Numbered from the stretch's first letter, positions 6,752 to 12,795 are shown. The stretch is DNA of 12,823 nucleotides from an uncultured Oscillospiraceae bacterium (GCA_910579965.1 CAJTWF010000047.1:1-12823), one strand, 5' to 3'. Notes: generated by a model from the letters alone, not told the origin. Made by a program: numbers and translations.

Positions 6752-6917
6752 TTAGAGCCTGTTTAAAATCTCCCCGCGCATGTCTTGGCGGCGTATTTTC
6801 CGCCCTGACTGCGTTAAAAATCCTTGCCATCCGTCAGGATGCCTGCGGATTTTTGCCTTGCAGGGCAAAAAATCCACTCGCCAATCCATACACATCGAGA
6901 TATTAAACAGGCTCTTA
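6752..6917. mobile_element. MITE-like element with IS5-type ends and TTA target duplication
   Basis: The element spans 6755-6914. Its ends gagcctgtttaaaatctc (6755-6772) and gagatattaaacaggctc (6897-6914) are inverted, matching 17 of 18. It is flanked by TTA on both sides (6752-6754 and 6915-6917). GAGCC-type ends with a 3-bp T-A target duplication are known from part of the IS5 family. It is 160 bp long with no credible gene. The interior is highly palindromic: aaaaatcc/ggattttt (6816-6823, 6847-6854) encloses catcc/ggatg (6828-6832, 6837-6841). A competing hairpin pairs gatttttgcc (about 6849-6858) with ggcaaaaaatc. The IS5 link is inferred from the ends. Confidence 0.65.
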
Positions 6918-6961
6918 GAGCCTGTCAACCCTTGGCGATATTTGTTATAAACAGGCTCTAA
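6915..6961. repeat. 41-bp miniature element sharing the GAGCCTGT ends
   Basis: It begins gagcctgt at 6918-6925 and ends acaggctc at 6951-6958. It shares the TTA at 6915-6917 with the preceding element and is followed by TAA (6959-6961). Only 8 bp of the ends are perfectly inverted. It looks like a collapsed copy, or the solo ends of a deleted neighbour, placed directly beside the 160-bp element. Confidence 0.5.
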
Positions 6962-6968
6962 GAGAAAG

Positions 6969-7025
6969 ATAGCCGGCATACCTGAGGAGCCGCGAAATTC
7001 GACGTTTCTCAGGTGTGCCGACTAT
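6969..7025 (-). repeat. Long imperfect inverted repeat, possible terminator of the HTH gene
   Basis: Arms 6969-6986 (atagccggcatacctgag) and 7008-7025 match 16 of 18 in inverted orientation around a 21-nt centre. On the minus strand the hairpin lies about 45 bp after the stop of the HTH gene and is followed by ctttctctta, so it may terminate that transcript. It could instead be another palindromic repeat of the 6640-7025 cluster. Confidence 0.5.
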
Positions 7026-7067
7026 AGCACATGGCGGGAACTGCGTCAATAGAGGAATCCGGAGGCC

Positions 7068-7859
7068 TCACTCCCGCCGGCCCAGGGCAAAGTCGATGAG
7101 GAAGCAGGCTCCGGCGGTCAGGGCGGTGGACACGACGCCCACCGCGTTGCCCTCAATGCCCCTGGACTGCAATATGCCGCTTATGGCAAAGGACAGGGGC
7201 GTCCCCAGCAGGAAGCTCCAACCGGCGGCCAGCCATATCCGTTTCCGCAGACGGCAGCCGATGAAGTACACCGCCCACAGGTAGATCACACCCAGCAGGG
7301 CGATCCACATGGCCCACTGCCAGATCCACCTGGGAAACTGCATGAGGAAGGGGAACACGGCAAAGGTGGCGATCAGCAGAGCGCCCCGCACCGGATACCG
7401 CTCCCAGCGCAGCAGAGGGTAGCACACCGCCCAGCCAAAGGCCACGCACCGGATGGCCAGCATCATGTAGGTGTTTCGATTGGTGGACAGATAGATGATG
7501 AACAGCACCAGAACAGCGATGAGGCACAATGCGGTGAAGGCTACAAAGGTCCAGAACCGCCAGCCGCCGTTTCGCCGCCGGGCGGTCTCCGCGTAGGCCA
7601 CCGTGTCCAGCACCACGTCCTCCACCGCCGCCGGCACAACGGCCGCCGCCTCCCGCTCCCCGCCCAGCAGCTCCGACACGCTCACCGCCAGCGCGTCCGC
7701 CAGCCGCCGCAGCAGGGTGATGTCCGGACAGCTGATGCCCCGCTCCCACTTGCTCACCGCCTTGTCGGTGATGCCCAGCTTGTCCGCCAGCTGCTGCTGG
7801 GTCAGGCCCAGCGCCAGCCGCCGGTCCCGGATGAACAGGCCGATCTGTTTTTCTTCCAT
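7068..7859 (-). CDS. XRE-type HTH regulator with six predicted membrane segments
   Basis: The 263-residue protein starts with a classic Cro/CI-type helix-turn-helix (about residues 7-66): RRLALGLTQQQLADKLGI, then TDKAVSKWERGISCPDITLL. After a linker come six hydrophobic stretches, about 102-124, 131-150, 158-175, 179-201, 208-230 and 238-259. This HTH-plus-membrane layout is common in Clostridia and suggests a membrane-held sensor that represses a nearby target. The ligand is unknown. The ATG at 7859 has GGAGGG 7 bp upstream. It has its own promoter with an operator-like palindrome over the -35 box, so self-regulation is likely. No obvious transporter or defence partner gene lies beside it, and trmD upstream is unrelated. 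Confidence 0.85.
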   Translation of the reverse strand: MEEKQIGLFIRDRRLALGLTQQQLADKLGITDKAVSKWERGISCPDITLLRRLADALAVSVSELLGGEREAAAVVPAAVEDVVLDTVAYAETARRRNGGWRFWTFVAFTALCLIAVLVLFIIYLSTNRNTYMMLAIRCVAFGWAVCYPLLRWERYPVRGALLIATFAVFPFLMQFPRWIWQWAMWIALLGVIYLWAVYFIGCRLRKRIWLAAGWSFLLGTPLSFAISGILQSRGIEGNAVGVVSTALTAGACFLIDFALGRRE

Positions 7860-7890
7860 GGTTACGCCCTCCTTTGGGTTGTTTGGGACC

Positions 7891-7919
7891 AGTGTAGGCC
7901 GGCATGGGCGCAAAAGCAA
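7891..7919 (-). promoter_or_regulatory. Candidate promoter of the HTH membrane regulator
   Basis: On the minus strand TTGCTT (7914-7919), a 17-bp spacer and TACACT (7891-7896) lie about 30 bp before the start at 7859. The boxes are moderate. Confidence 0.45.
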
Positions 7920-7933
7920 CCACTGATTGGTTG
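7917..7933. promoter_or_regulatory. Operator-like palindrome caacca-N5-tggttg
   Basis: Perfect 6-bp inverted arms (7917-7922 and 7928-7933) around ctgat overlap the candidate -35 box of the HTH gene. The size and placement suit autorepression by an XRE-type protein. Confidence 0.45.
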
Positions 7934-7955
7934 ATTGACCGGGTAAACCGGCGGT

Positions 7956-8744
7956 TTAGTCCTCCTCGTCCGGCGGATTTTCCGCCTGCTTCTCCTGCCG
8001 CAGCTCCTCATAGACCTCCGAGAGGAGCCGGCGGTCCGCCTTGGTGCCCATGAAGTCCGACTCCCGGAACATGTCCGGACGGCGGCGGAGGGTGCGGAGC
8101 ATGGACTGCCGCTTCCGCCAGGCGGCCACGTTGGCGTGGTGGCCGCTGAGGAGCACCTCCGGCACCCGCCGGCCGTGCCACTCGTCCGGGCGGCTGTACT
8201 GGGGGTACTCCAGAAGGCCGTTCCAGTGGCTCTCCTCCTCGTAGCAGGCCGCCTCCGGCAGCACGCCGGGGGCCATCCGGCACACCGCGTCCGCCACCGC
8301 CATGGCCGGGATCTCGCCGCCGGTGAGAACAAAGTCCCCCAGGGAGATCTCCTCGTCCACGCACTCCTCCAGAAACCGCTCGTCCACCCCCTCGTAGTGG
8401 CCGCAGACCAGGATCAGGTGGTCATAGTCCGCCAGCAGCTGCCGGGCCTTGGCCTGAGAGAAGGTGGTCCCGCAGGGGGAGAGGTAGATGGTGCGGCTCC
8501 GCTCCGTGCCGAACTGCTCCCGGATGTGGGCCCAGCAGCGGTACAGGGGGTCCGCCTGCATCACCGCTCCGCGGCCCCCGCCGTAGGGGTAGTCGTCCAC
8601 CTGCTTCTGCTTGTTGACGGTGTAGTCCCGGATCTGGTGGGCCTCGATGCGGATGAAGCCCCGCTCCTGGGCCCGGCCCAGGATGGACTCGTTCATCATG
8701 TCCCCCACCGTCTCCGGAAACAGGGTCATAATATCAATTCTCAT
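7956..8744 (-). CDS. trmD: tRNA (guanine37-N1)-methyltransferase
   Basis: TrmD methylates G37 next to the anticodon using S-adenosylmethionine, preventing +1 frameshifts. The 262 residues have the SPOUT trefoil-knot motifs in order: LILVCGHYEGVDERF (110-124), SLGDFVLTGGEIPAM (134-148) and GLLEYPQYSRP (176-186). The N-terminal MRIDIMTLFP and the basic C-terminal VLLSGHHANVAAWR segment are typical. E171 stands where E. coli TrmD has the general base D169 by my alignment. It ends in a short acidic tail (NPPDEED). The start at 8744 overlaps the end of rimM by 11 bp, so translation is coupled. A weak GGGGAC-type site precedes it. Confidence 0.95.
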   Translation of the reverse strand: MRIDIMTLFPETVGDMMNESILGRAQERGFIRIEAHQIRDYTVNKQKQVDDYPYGGGRGAVMQADPLYRCWAHIREQFGTERSRTIYLSPCGTTFSQAKARQLLADYDHLILVCGHYEGVDERFLEECVDEEISLGDFVLTGGEIPAMAVADAVCRMAPGVLPEAACYEEESHWNGLLEYPQYSRPDEWHGRRVPEVLLSGHHANVAAWRKRQSMLRTLRRRPDMFRESDFMGTKADRRLLSEVYEELRQEKQAENPPDEED

Positions 8745-9240
8745 GGGTCCCCAGTCCCTCCATCATGTGGATATCCATGGTCCCCCCCTCCAGGTCAATG
8801 GCCGCGATAAAGGCGGGCACGGCGGGGACCAGATACTCGTCCGGACCGCCCCGGACGGCGTAGATCTTGTGGGCCGGATAGGCCAGCACCTCCTCCACCC
8901 GCCCCAGGTCCCGGCCCGTGGCCGCGTCCCGGACGGACAGTCCCACCAGCTCCTGGTCAAAGTATCCGCAGGCGGGCCGGGGCGCGCTCTCGCGGCGAAT
9001 GGACACGTCCTTCCCCTTGAGGGCCAGGGCCGCGTCCATGCTGTCCACCCCTTGCAGCTTCACCAGCAGGCAGCCCTTGTGCTCCCGGCAGGCCGTGGGG
9101 GAGAGGGGGCGGCCGTCCACATAGAGGGGGGCGCACTGGGCCAGCAGGTCCGGCTCCACCCCCTGGGGCAGCACCTTGACCTCCCCACGGACGCCGTGGG
9201 TGTTGACAATCCGTCCGGCGGTAATAAATTCCAGTTCCAT
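8734..9240 (-). CDS. rimM: Ribosome maturation factor RimM
   Basis: RimM binds ribosomal protein S19 and assists 30S head assembly and 16S rRNA processing. The 168-residue protein has the N-terminal RimM domain (about 1-88), with FITAGRIVNTHGVRGEVKV. The PRC-barrel domain follows (about 92-165), with DQELVGLSVRD, YPAHKIYAVRG, EYLVPAVPAFIAAIDLEGG and the closing MDIHMMEGL. Length is normal. AAAGGAG lies 9 bp before the ATG. Its stop overlaps the trmD start. It follows obgE by 58 bp without a visible terminator. In many Firmicutes rimM-trmD sits between rpsP/khpA and rplS. Here those partners are absent on both sides. Confidence 0.93.
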   Translation of the reverse strand: MELEFITAGRIVNTHGVRGEVKVLPQGVEPDLLAQCAPLYVDGRPLSPTACREHKGCLLVKLQGVDSMDAALALKGKDVSIRRESAPRPACGYFDQELVGLSVRDAATGRDLGRVEEVLAYPAHKIYAVRGGPDEYLVPAVPAFIAAIDLEGGTMDIHMMEGLGTHEN

Positions 9241-9298
9241 GGACTGCTCTCCTTTATCACAGATGCGTTGATGTGTTTGCGGCGATTACTGACATCTC

Positions 9299-10579
9299 TT
9301 ATCGCTGGTACTCAAACTCCAGATCGTACATACTGACCAGATCCCCGTCCCGGATGCCCATGGCCTCCAGCCGGTCAAACAGGCCGCTCTCCCGCAGCAT
9401 CCGGTCAAACCAGTTCCGGCTCTCATAGTCGCCAAAATTGGTGTTGGAGATCAGCCGCTGGAGCCAGGGGCCCTCCACCAGATATACATTGTCCTCCACC
9501 GTGATCTCCAAGGGCTGGCTCATGTCCACCTTGGGGGGGCGCTTGACGTACTCCGGGGCATAGACCGCCACCGGAGGCAGCTCCCGCAGCTTGTCAGCCA
9601 CGGCAAAAACCAGCTCCCGGGTGCCCTGGTGGGCTGCGGCGGAGAGGGTGAACAGGGGGTACCCCAACGCCTCCACATGCGCCCGCAGGGCCTCCAGCAG
9701 GTTTAGGTCCGACAGGACGTCCACCTTGTTGGCGGCCACCAGCTGGGGCCGCCGGGCCAGCTCCGGGCTGTACCTGACCAGCTCGGCGTTGATGGCGTCA
9801 AAGTCTGCCACCGGGTCCCGTCCCTCGCTGCCGGACACGTCCACCACGTGGACCAGCAGACGGCAGCGGTCAATGTGGCGCAGGAAGTCGTGGCCCAGAC
9901 CCGCCCCCTCGCTGGCTCCCTCGATGATGCCGGGGATGTCCGCCATGACAAAGCTGACCCCGTCGTCCACGTACACCACCCCCAGGTTGGGGTAGAGGGT
10001 GGTGAAGTGGTAGTTGGCGATCTTGGGGTTGGCCCGGCTGACCACGCTGAGAAGGGTGGACTTGCCCACGTTGGGGAACCCCACCAGGCCCACGTCCGCC
10101 AGCAGCTTCAGCTCCAGCACCACCTCCATGGCCTCGCCGGGCAGGCCGCTTTTGGCGAACCGCGGGGCCTGCCGGGTGGGGGTGGCAAAGTGGGTGTTGC
10201 CCCAGCCCCCCTTGCCGCCCCGGCAGAGGACAAAGGGCTCGTCGCCGGACATATCCTGAATGATCTCGCTGGTCTCCGGGTCCCGCACCAGGGTGCCCCG
10301 GGGGACCCGGATGGTCAGAGATTTGCCGTCCTTGCCGCTTTTTCGCTGGCCGGAGCCGTCCACGCCGTTCTCCGCCACGTATTTCCGCTTGTAGCGGAAG
10401 TCCATCAGCGTGGAGAGGTTGTCGTCCACCTGGAGGATGATGCTGCCGCCGCTGCCGCCATCGCCGCCGTCCGGTCCGCCGGCGGCGATATACTTCTCCC
10501 GGTGGAAGGAGACACAGCCGTTTCCGCCTGCGCCGGCCTTCACGGAAATGCGGGCTTTATCAATAAAGGTAGTAGCCAT
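9299..10579 (-). CDS. obgE: 50S assembly GTPase ObgE (CgtA)
   Basis: Obg is an essential GTPase that binds the large ribosomal subunit and links assembly to guanine nucleotide levels. The 426 residues comprise the glycine-rich Obg fold (1-157), with AGAGGNGCVSFHREKYIAAG and GGKGGWGNTHF. The G domain follows: G1 GFPNVGKST at 167-175, G3 DIPGIIEGASEGAGLG from 214, G4 NKVD at 284-287, G5 SAAA from 313. A C-terminal OCT domain (about 355-424) follows with YLVEGPWLQRLISNTNFGD. The OCT domain is usual in Firmicutes. The ATG at 10579 has AAAGGA about 7 bp upstream. A good promoter lies in the gap to tag, so it need not depend on the rplU operon. Confidence 0.96.
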   Translation of the reverse strand: MATTFIDKARISVKAGAGGNGCVSFHREKYIAAGGPDGGDGGSGGSIILQVDDNLSTLMDFRYKRKYVAENGVDGSGQRKSGKDGKSLTIRVPRGTLVRDPETSEIIQDMSGDEPFVLCRGGKGGWGNTHFATPTRQAPRFAKSGLPGEAMEVVLELKLLADVGLVGFPNVGKSTLLSVVSRANPKIANYHFTTLYPNLGVVYVDDGVSFVMADIPGIIEGASEGAGLGHDFLRHIDRCRLLVHVVDVSGSEGRDPVADFDAINAELVRYSPELARRPQLVAANKVDVLSDLNLLEALRAHVEALGYPLFTLSAAAHQGTRELVFAVADKLRELPPVAVYAPEYVKRPPKVDMSQPLEITVEDNVYLVEGPWLQRLISNTNFGDYESRNWFDRMLRESGLFDRLEAMGIRDGDLVSMYDLEFEYQR

Positions 10580-10593
10580 AGAGGGTCCTTTCT

Positions 10594-10613
10594 TTGCCGC
10601 GACTGAGCGGCAA
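10594..10613 (-). repeat. Hairpin in the obgE leader
   Basis: Perfect 7-bp arms (10594-10600 and 10607-10613, ttgccgc and its complement) with a 6-nt loop lie just upstream of the obgE ribosome binding site. A ggggcgcgcccc palindrome follows at 10616-10627. They may affect initiation or mRNA stability. Confidence 0.4.
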
Positions 10614-10641
10614 GGGGGCGCGCCCCGGTGTTTTCTATAGT

Positions 10642-10670
10642 ATTGTATCCGATAGGGGCTGAAAATGCAA
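10642..10670 (-). promoter_or_regulatory. Promoter for obgE-rimM-trmD
   Basis: On the minus strand TTGCAT (10665-10670), a 17-bp spacer and TACAAT (10642-10647) begin only 10 bp after the tag stop codon and about 60 bp before the obgE start. Confidence 0.7.
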
Positions 10671-10680
10671 GGAAATTGCC

Positions 10681-11265
10681 TCAATCGGTCCCGGCGGGAC
10701 GATTGTTTCTGTGGCGGAAGCAGCGCTCCACATGGTCATCCACCATGCCGACAGCCTGCATGAAGGAGTAGACGATGGTGGGGCCCACGAAGCGGAAGCC
10801 CAGCCTTTTCAAGTCCCGGCTGATCCGCTCCGACAGGAGGGTGGAGGCCGGCAGATCCGCCTCCGAGGCGGGACTGCCTATAATCGGGACGCCGTCCACG
10901 TATCGCCAGATAAAGGCGTCAAAGCTGCCGTACTGCCGCTGCACGGCCAGAAACGCCCGGGCGTTGTCCACGGCAGCGGCCAGCTTCCGGCGGTTGCGGA
11001 CGATACCGCGGTTCTCCATCAGGGAGGACAGCGTTTCCTCGCCGTAGAGGGCCACCCTGGCGGGGTCAAAATTGTCAAATGCGGCGCGGAATGCCTCCCG
11101 CTTTTTAAGGATGGTGATCCAGGAGAGCCCCGCCTGCATTCCTTCCAGGATCAGCATCTCGAAGAGCTTCCGGTCGTCGTGGACCGGCCGCCCCCATTCG
11201 TTGTCGTGGTAGTCAATATAGAGCGGGTCCGAGCCCGTCCAGGCGCATCTGCAAAGCTCCTCCAT
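10681..11265 (-). CDS. tag: DNA-3-methyladenine glycosylase I
   Basis: Tag excises 3-methyladenine from alkylated DNA, the first step of base excision repair. The 194-residue protein has normal length and the signatures CAW near the N-terminus, YIDYHDNEWG (H20), LFEMLILEGMQAGLSWITIL (E41), FVGPTIVYSFMQAVG (159-173) and DDHVERC. By analogy with E. coli Tag, C7, H20, H178 and C182 would bind the structural zinc. The start at 11265 has GAGGAG 7 bp upstream. The upstream extension to 11337 runs through the rpmA terminator and is not coding. It sits between rpmA and obgE, which are often adjacent in bacteria. A terminator stands directly before its ribosome binding site, so expression probably relies on read-through. 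Confidence 0.92.
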   Translation of the reverse strand: MEELCRCAWTGSDPLYIDYHDNEWGRPVHDDRKLFEMLILEGMQAGLSWITILKKREAFRAAFDNFDPARVALYGEETLSSLMENRGIVRNRRKLAAAVDNARAFLAVQRQYGSFDAFIWRYVDGVPIIGSPASEADLPASTLLSERISRDLKRLGFRFVGPTIVYSFMQAVGMVDDHVERCFRHRNNRPAGTD

Positions 11266-11282
11266 AGTGTTCTCCTCAGCGT

Positions 11283-11316
11283 AAAAAAGTACGGGCTCCG
11301 TCAGCGCGGAGCCCGT
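11283..11316 (-). terminator. Terminator after rpmA
   Basis: Perfect 10-bp arms (acgggctccg at 11291-11300 and cggagcccgt at 11307-11316) enclose a 6-nt loop. On the minus strand they are followed by acttttttac. This is a textbook terminator 18-50 bp upstream of the tag start. Confidence 0.85.
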
Positions 11317-11333
11317 CCCTGGTAGTGTATGAA

Positions 11334-11612
11334 TCAAGCCTCGTAGACGGAGACCTGCTTGCGGTCCCTGCCCAGGCGCTCAAAGCGGACAACACCGCTG
11401 GCCTTGGCGTACAGGGTATCGTCGCTGCCGCGGCCCACGTTGACGCCGGGGTGGATGTGGGTGCCGCGCTGACGGACCAGAATATTGCCCGCCAGGACGT
11501 GCTGGCCGTCAGCACGCTTGGGGCCCAGGCGCTTGCTCTCGCTGTCGCGGCCATTCTTGGTGGAACCAACGCCCTTTTTGTGGGCGAAGAACTGCAAACC
11601 AATGTTCATCAT
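11334..11612 (-). CDS. rpmA: 50S ribosomal protein L27 (with cleaved N-terminus)
   Basis: L27 sits in the large subunit with its N-terminus reaching the peptidyl transferase centre. The 92-residue product contains AHKKGVGSTKNGRDS, ESKRLGPKRADGQHV and GNILVRQRGTHIHPG. It has the extension MMNIGLQFF ahead of AHKKG, the Firmicutes form that Prp cuts after the second F (residue 9) to expose the functional end. The protease gene prp lies immediately upstream. Two ATGs (11612 and 11609) are possible. The first is closer to the AAGGA about 12 bp away. A terminator follows, ending the rplU-prp-rpmA unit. Confidence 0.96.
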   Translation of the reverse strand: MMNIGLQFFAHKKGVGSTKNGRDSESKRLGPKRADGQHVLAGNILVRQRGTHIHPGVNVGRGSDDTLYAKASGVVRFERLGRDRKQVSVYEA

Positions 11613-11656
11613 GATCGTATGCCATCCTTTCTGTAAGGTTGCGCAGAGGGAGAGGC

Positions 11657-11989
11657 CTACTCGGCCTCAAGAACTTCGATAAAGTCAGGATACTCGCCAT
11701 GCAGCTCCGTGAGATAGACCATCATTCCCGTCAGAAGGGTCTGACAGGTGCTCTCAGCGGTCTGGCTCAGAGAGCCGGGGAGGCGCAGAGAGATGCGGGC
11801 GGAGGCCTCGCTGACCTTGACTGCCGCGCACAGCCCCATCACATCGTTGAGCACGCACGCAATGAGGCGTACCGTGCTGGTGACAGCGGCGCAGACAATA
11901 TCCCCGCCTTCTTCGGCGTAGCCGCTGTGGCCCGCCGCATCAAAGCCGGTGATGCGGCTCCCCTGGGTGTGGAAGGTAACCGTCGTCAT
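11657..11989 (-). CDS. prp: Ribosomal-processing cysteine protease Prp
   Basis: Prp removes the N-terminal extension of L27, an essential step in Firmicutes such as Staphylococcus. The 110-residue protein shows the family hallmarks: GHSGYAEEGGDIVCAAVTS, with catalytic H21 and C33, and a beta-alpha fold ending YPDFIEVLEAE. Its substrate, an L27 with an LQFF extension, is encoded 44 bp downstream, and L21 is encoded 3 bp upstream. The three genes clearly form one operon. No residue loss is seen. Confidence 0.92.
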   Translation of the reverse strand: MTTVTFHTQGSRITGFDAAGHSGYAEEGGDIVCAAVTSTVRLIACVLNDVMGLCAAVKVSEASARISLRLPGSLSQTAESTCQTLLTGMMVYLTELHGEYPDFIEVLEAE

Positions 11990-11992
11990 GCC

Positions 11993-12304
11993 TTAGGCGC
12001 TGATCTTCTTGATCTCAACCTTGGTATAGGGCTGACGATGGCCCTGACGCTTGCGGTAGCCCTTCTTGGGATTGTACTTGAAGATACGGATCTTCTTGCC
12101 CTTGCCGTTTTTGACCACAGAGGCCTCCACCTTGGCGCCCGCCACGGTGGGGGTGCCGATGGTGGCGTTGTCGCCGTCCAGAACAGCCAAAACCTGGTCA
12201 AAGACCACCTGATCGCCGGCCTCCTGGGGCAGCTTCTCGATAAACAGGGTGTCGCCCTCGGCCACCTTGTACTGCTTACCGCCGGTAACAATGATTGCGT
12301 GCAT
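11993..12304 (-). CDS. rplU: 50S ribosomal protein L21
   Basis: L21 binds 23S rRNA in early large-subunit assembly. The 103-residue sequence is typical: MHAIIVTGGKQYKVAEGD at the start, then VVFDQVLAVLDGDN, VKNGKGKKIRIFKYNPKKGY and RKRQGHRQPYTKVEI. The start at 12304 has GAGGTG 8 bp upstream. An upstream in-frame extension to 12406 lies within the leader RNA and is rejected. It is the first gene of rplU-prp-rpmA, with a strong promoter about 120 bp upstream. Confidence 0.96.
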   Translation of the reverse strand: MHAIIVTGGKQYKVAEGDTLFIEKLPQEAGDQVVFDQVLAVLDGDNATIGTPTVAGAKVEASVVKNGKGKKIRIFKYNPKKGYRKRQGHRQPYTKVEIKKISA

Positions 12305-12416
12305 TCCTTTTGCACCTCGCTTTCCTTTATTATGAAGCACTAACCGCGCTCCTTTACGGGCACGCTGTCGTAGGCGGCGCGAAAAATGCGCGCGCTTAAA
12401 GCCCATTCAAAGCGGC
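12305..12416 (-). ncRNA. Candidate L21 leader RNA
   Basis: About 110 nt lie between the predicted transcription start and rplU. On the minus strand they contain paired segments: aagcc with ggctt near the 5' end, and gcgcg with cgcgc around a cattttt-like loop. Several Firmicutes carry a structured L21 leader thought to mediate feedback by the ribosomal protein. The position fits this class, but I cannot score it against the family model. Confidence 0.4.
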
Positions 12417-12422
12417 TTGTCT

Positions 12423-12451
12423 AGTATATCAGTGGATGTTTGTTTTGTCAA
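12423..12451 (-). promoter_or_regulatory. Strong promoter of rplU-prp-rpmA
   Basis: On the minus strand a perfect TTGACA (12446-12451), a 17-bp spacer and TATACT (12423-12428) precede rplU by about 120 bp. Confidence 0.85.
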
Positions 12452-12711
12452 GAGGGTTTGTTGATTGGGCCAGGGCAACAGCATTTGAAATCAGCCGAAA
12501 AGGATATCAAGAAAAGGATATCAAGAAGGCGCAGAGGATTCAAAGCGGCGGCAAAGCGCTTTTTCTGGATACTGATCCTGCGGCCAAAGTCAGCATTCTT
12601 GCAGAGCGCCAGAGCAGTTTTACGCAGCACATTCAGGTTGAGCGGGGACATATCTTTACAGGCCCTGGAGCCATCCTCGTGAAAGATAACATCCAAACAC
12701 CCGTGCAGCTT
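12448..12711 (-). pseudogene. ISAs1-family transposase, C-terminal fragment with frameshifted end
   Basis: Reading down from 12711, the minus strand encodes KLHGCLDVIFHEDGSR, then KDMSPLNLNVLRKTALALCK and RRISIQKKRFAAALNP. This is the C-terminal part of the ISAs1/H-repeat DDE transposase. It carries the final catalytic glutamate region upstream of KLH only in part, and the usual KLHW tryptophan is G. A 14-bp tandem duplication (12497-12510 and 12511-12524) shifts the frame near the end. Without one copy the protein would finish LLDILFG and stop right before the terminal repeat. With it the frame runs past the IS end to 12448. The fragment begins abruptly where another IS end starts (12711). 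Confidence 0.75.
12471..12491. repeat. Right terminal end of the ISAs1-type remnant
   Basis: The sequence agggcaacagcatttgaaat (12472-12491) follows the transposase 3' end on the minus strand, which there reads ...GCTGTTGCCCT outward. ISAs1-family elements end in such a TTGCCCTG. The identical 20 bases recur at 12712-12731. Confidence 0.6.
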
Positions 12712-12731
12712 AGGGCAACAGCATTTGAAAT
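12711..12731 (+). repeat. Left terminal end of a second ISAs1-type element
   Basis: Positions 12712-12731 repeat agggcaacagcatttgaaat exactly, 240 bp from the first copy and in the same orientation. Here it opens an element extending to the right, because a promoter and a transposase start follow at once. Confidence 0.6.
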
Positions 12732-12752
12732 TATGCGGAAAAGAGATATAAT
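12725..12752 (+). promoter_or_regulatory. Promoter at the left end of the second ISAs1-type element
   Basis: TTGAAA (12725-12730), overlapping the terminal repeat, a 16-bp spacer and a perfect TATAAT (12747-12752) would start transcription at about 12759. Confidence 0.6.
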
Positions 12753-12795
12753 CAGGAATATGGAACTGGAAAAATAAAAAGCGGGCTTGGAGCAG

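Noticed and set aside
6679..6979. Short reading frames on both strands through the 160-bp repeat
   Set aside because: They follow the palindromic repeat and lack ribosome binding sites or family motifs.
7944..7958. taaacc-ggc-ggttta palindrome at the trmD stop codon as a terminator
   Set aside because: The stem is only 6 bp with a 3-nt loop and no T-run on the minus strand.
12436..12777. A plus-strand reading frame with an internal repeat RATAFEI...RK
   Set aside because: The repeated peptide is just the two copies of the ISAs1 terminal sequence, 240 bp apart (a multiple of three). The convincing protein signal is on the minus strand.
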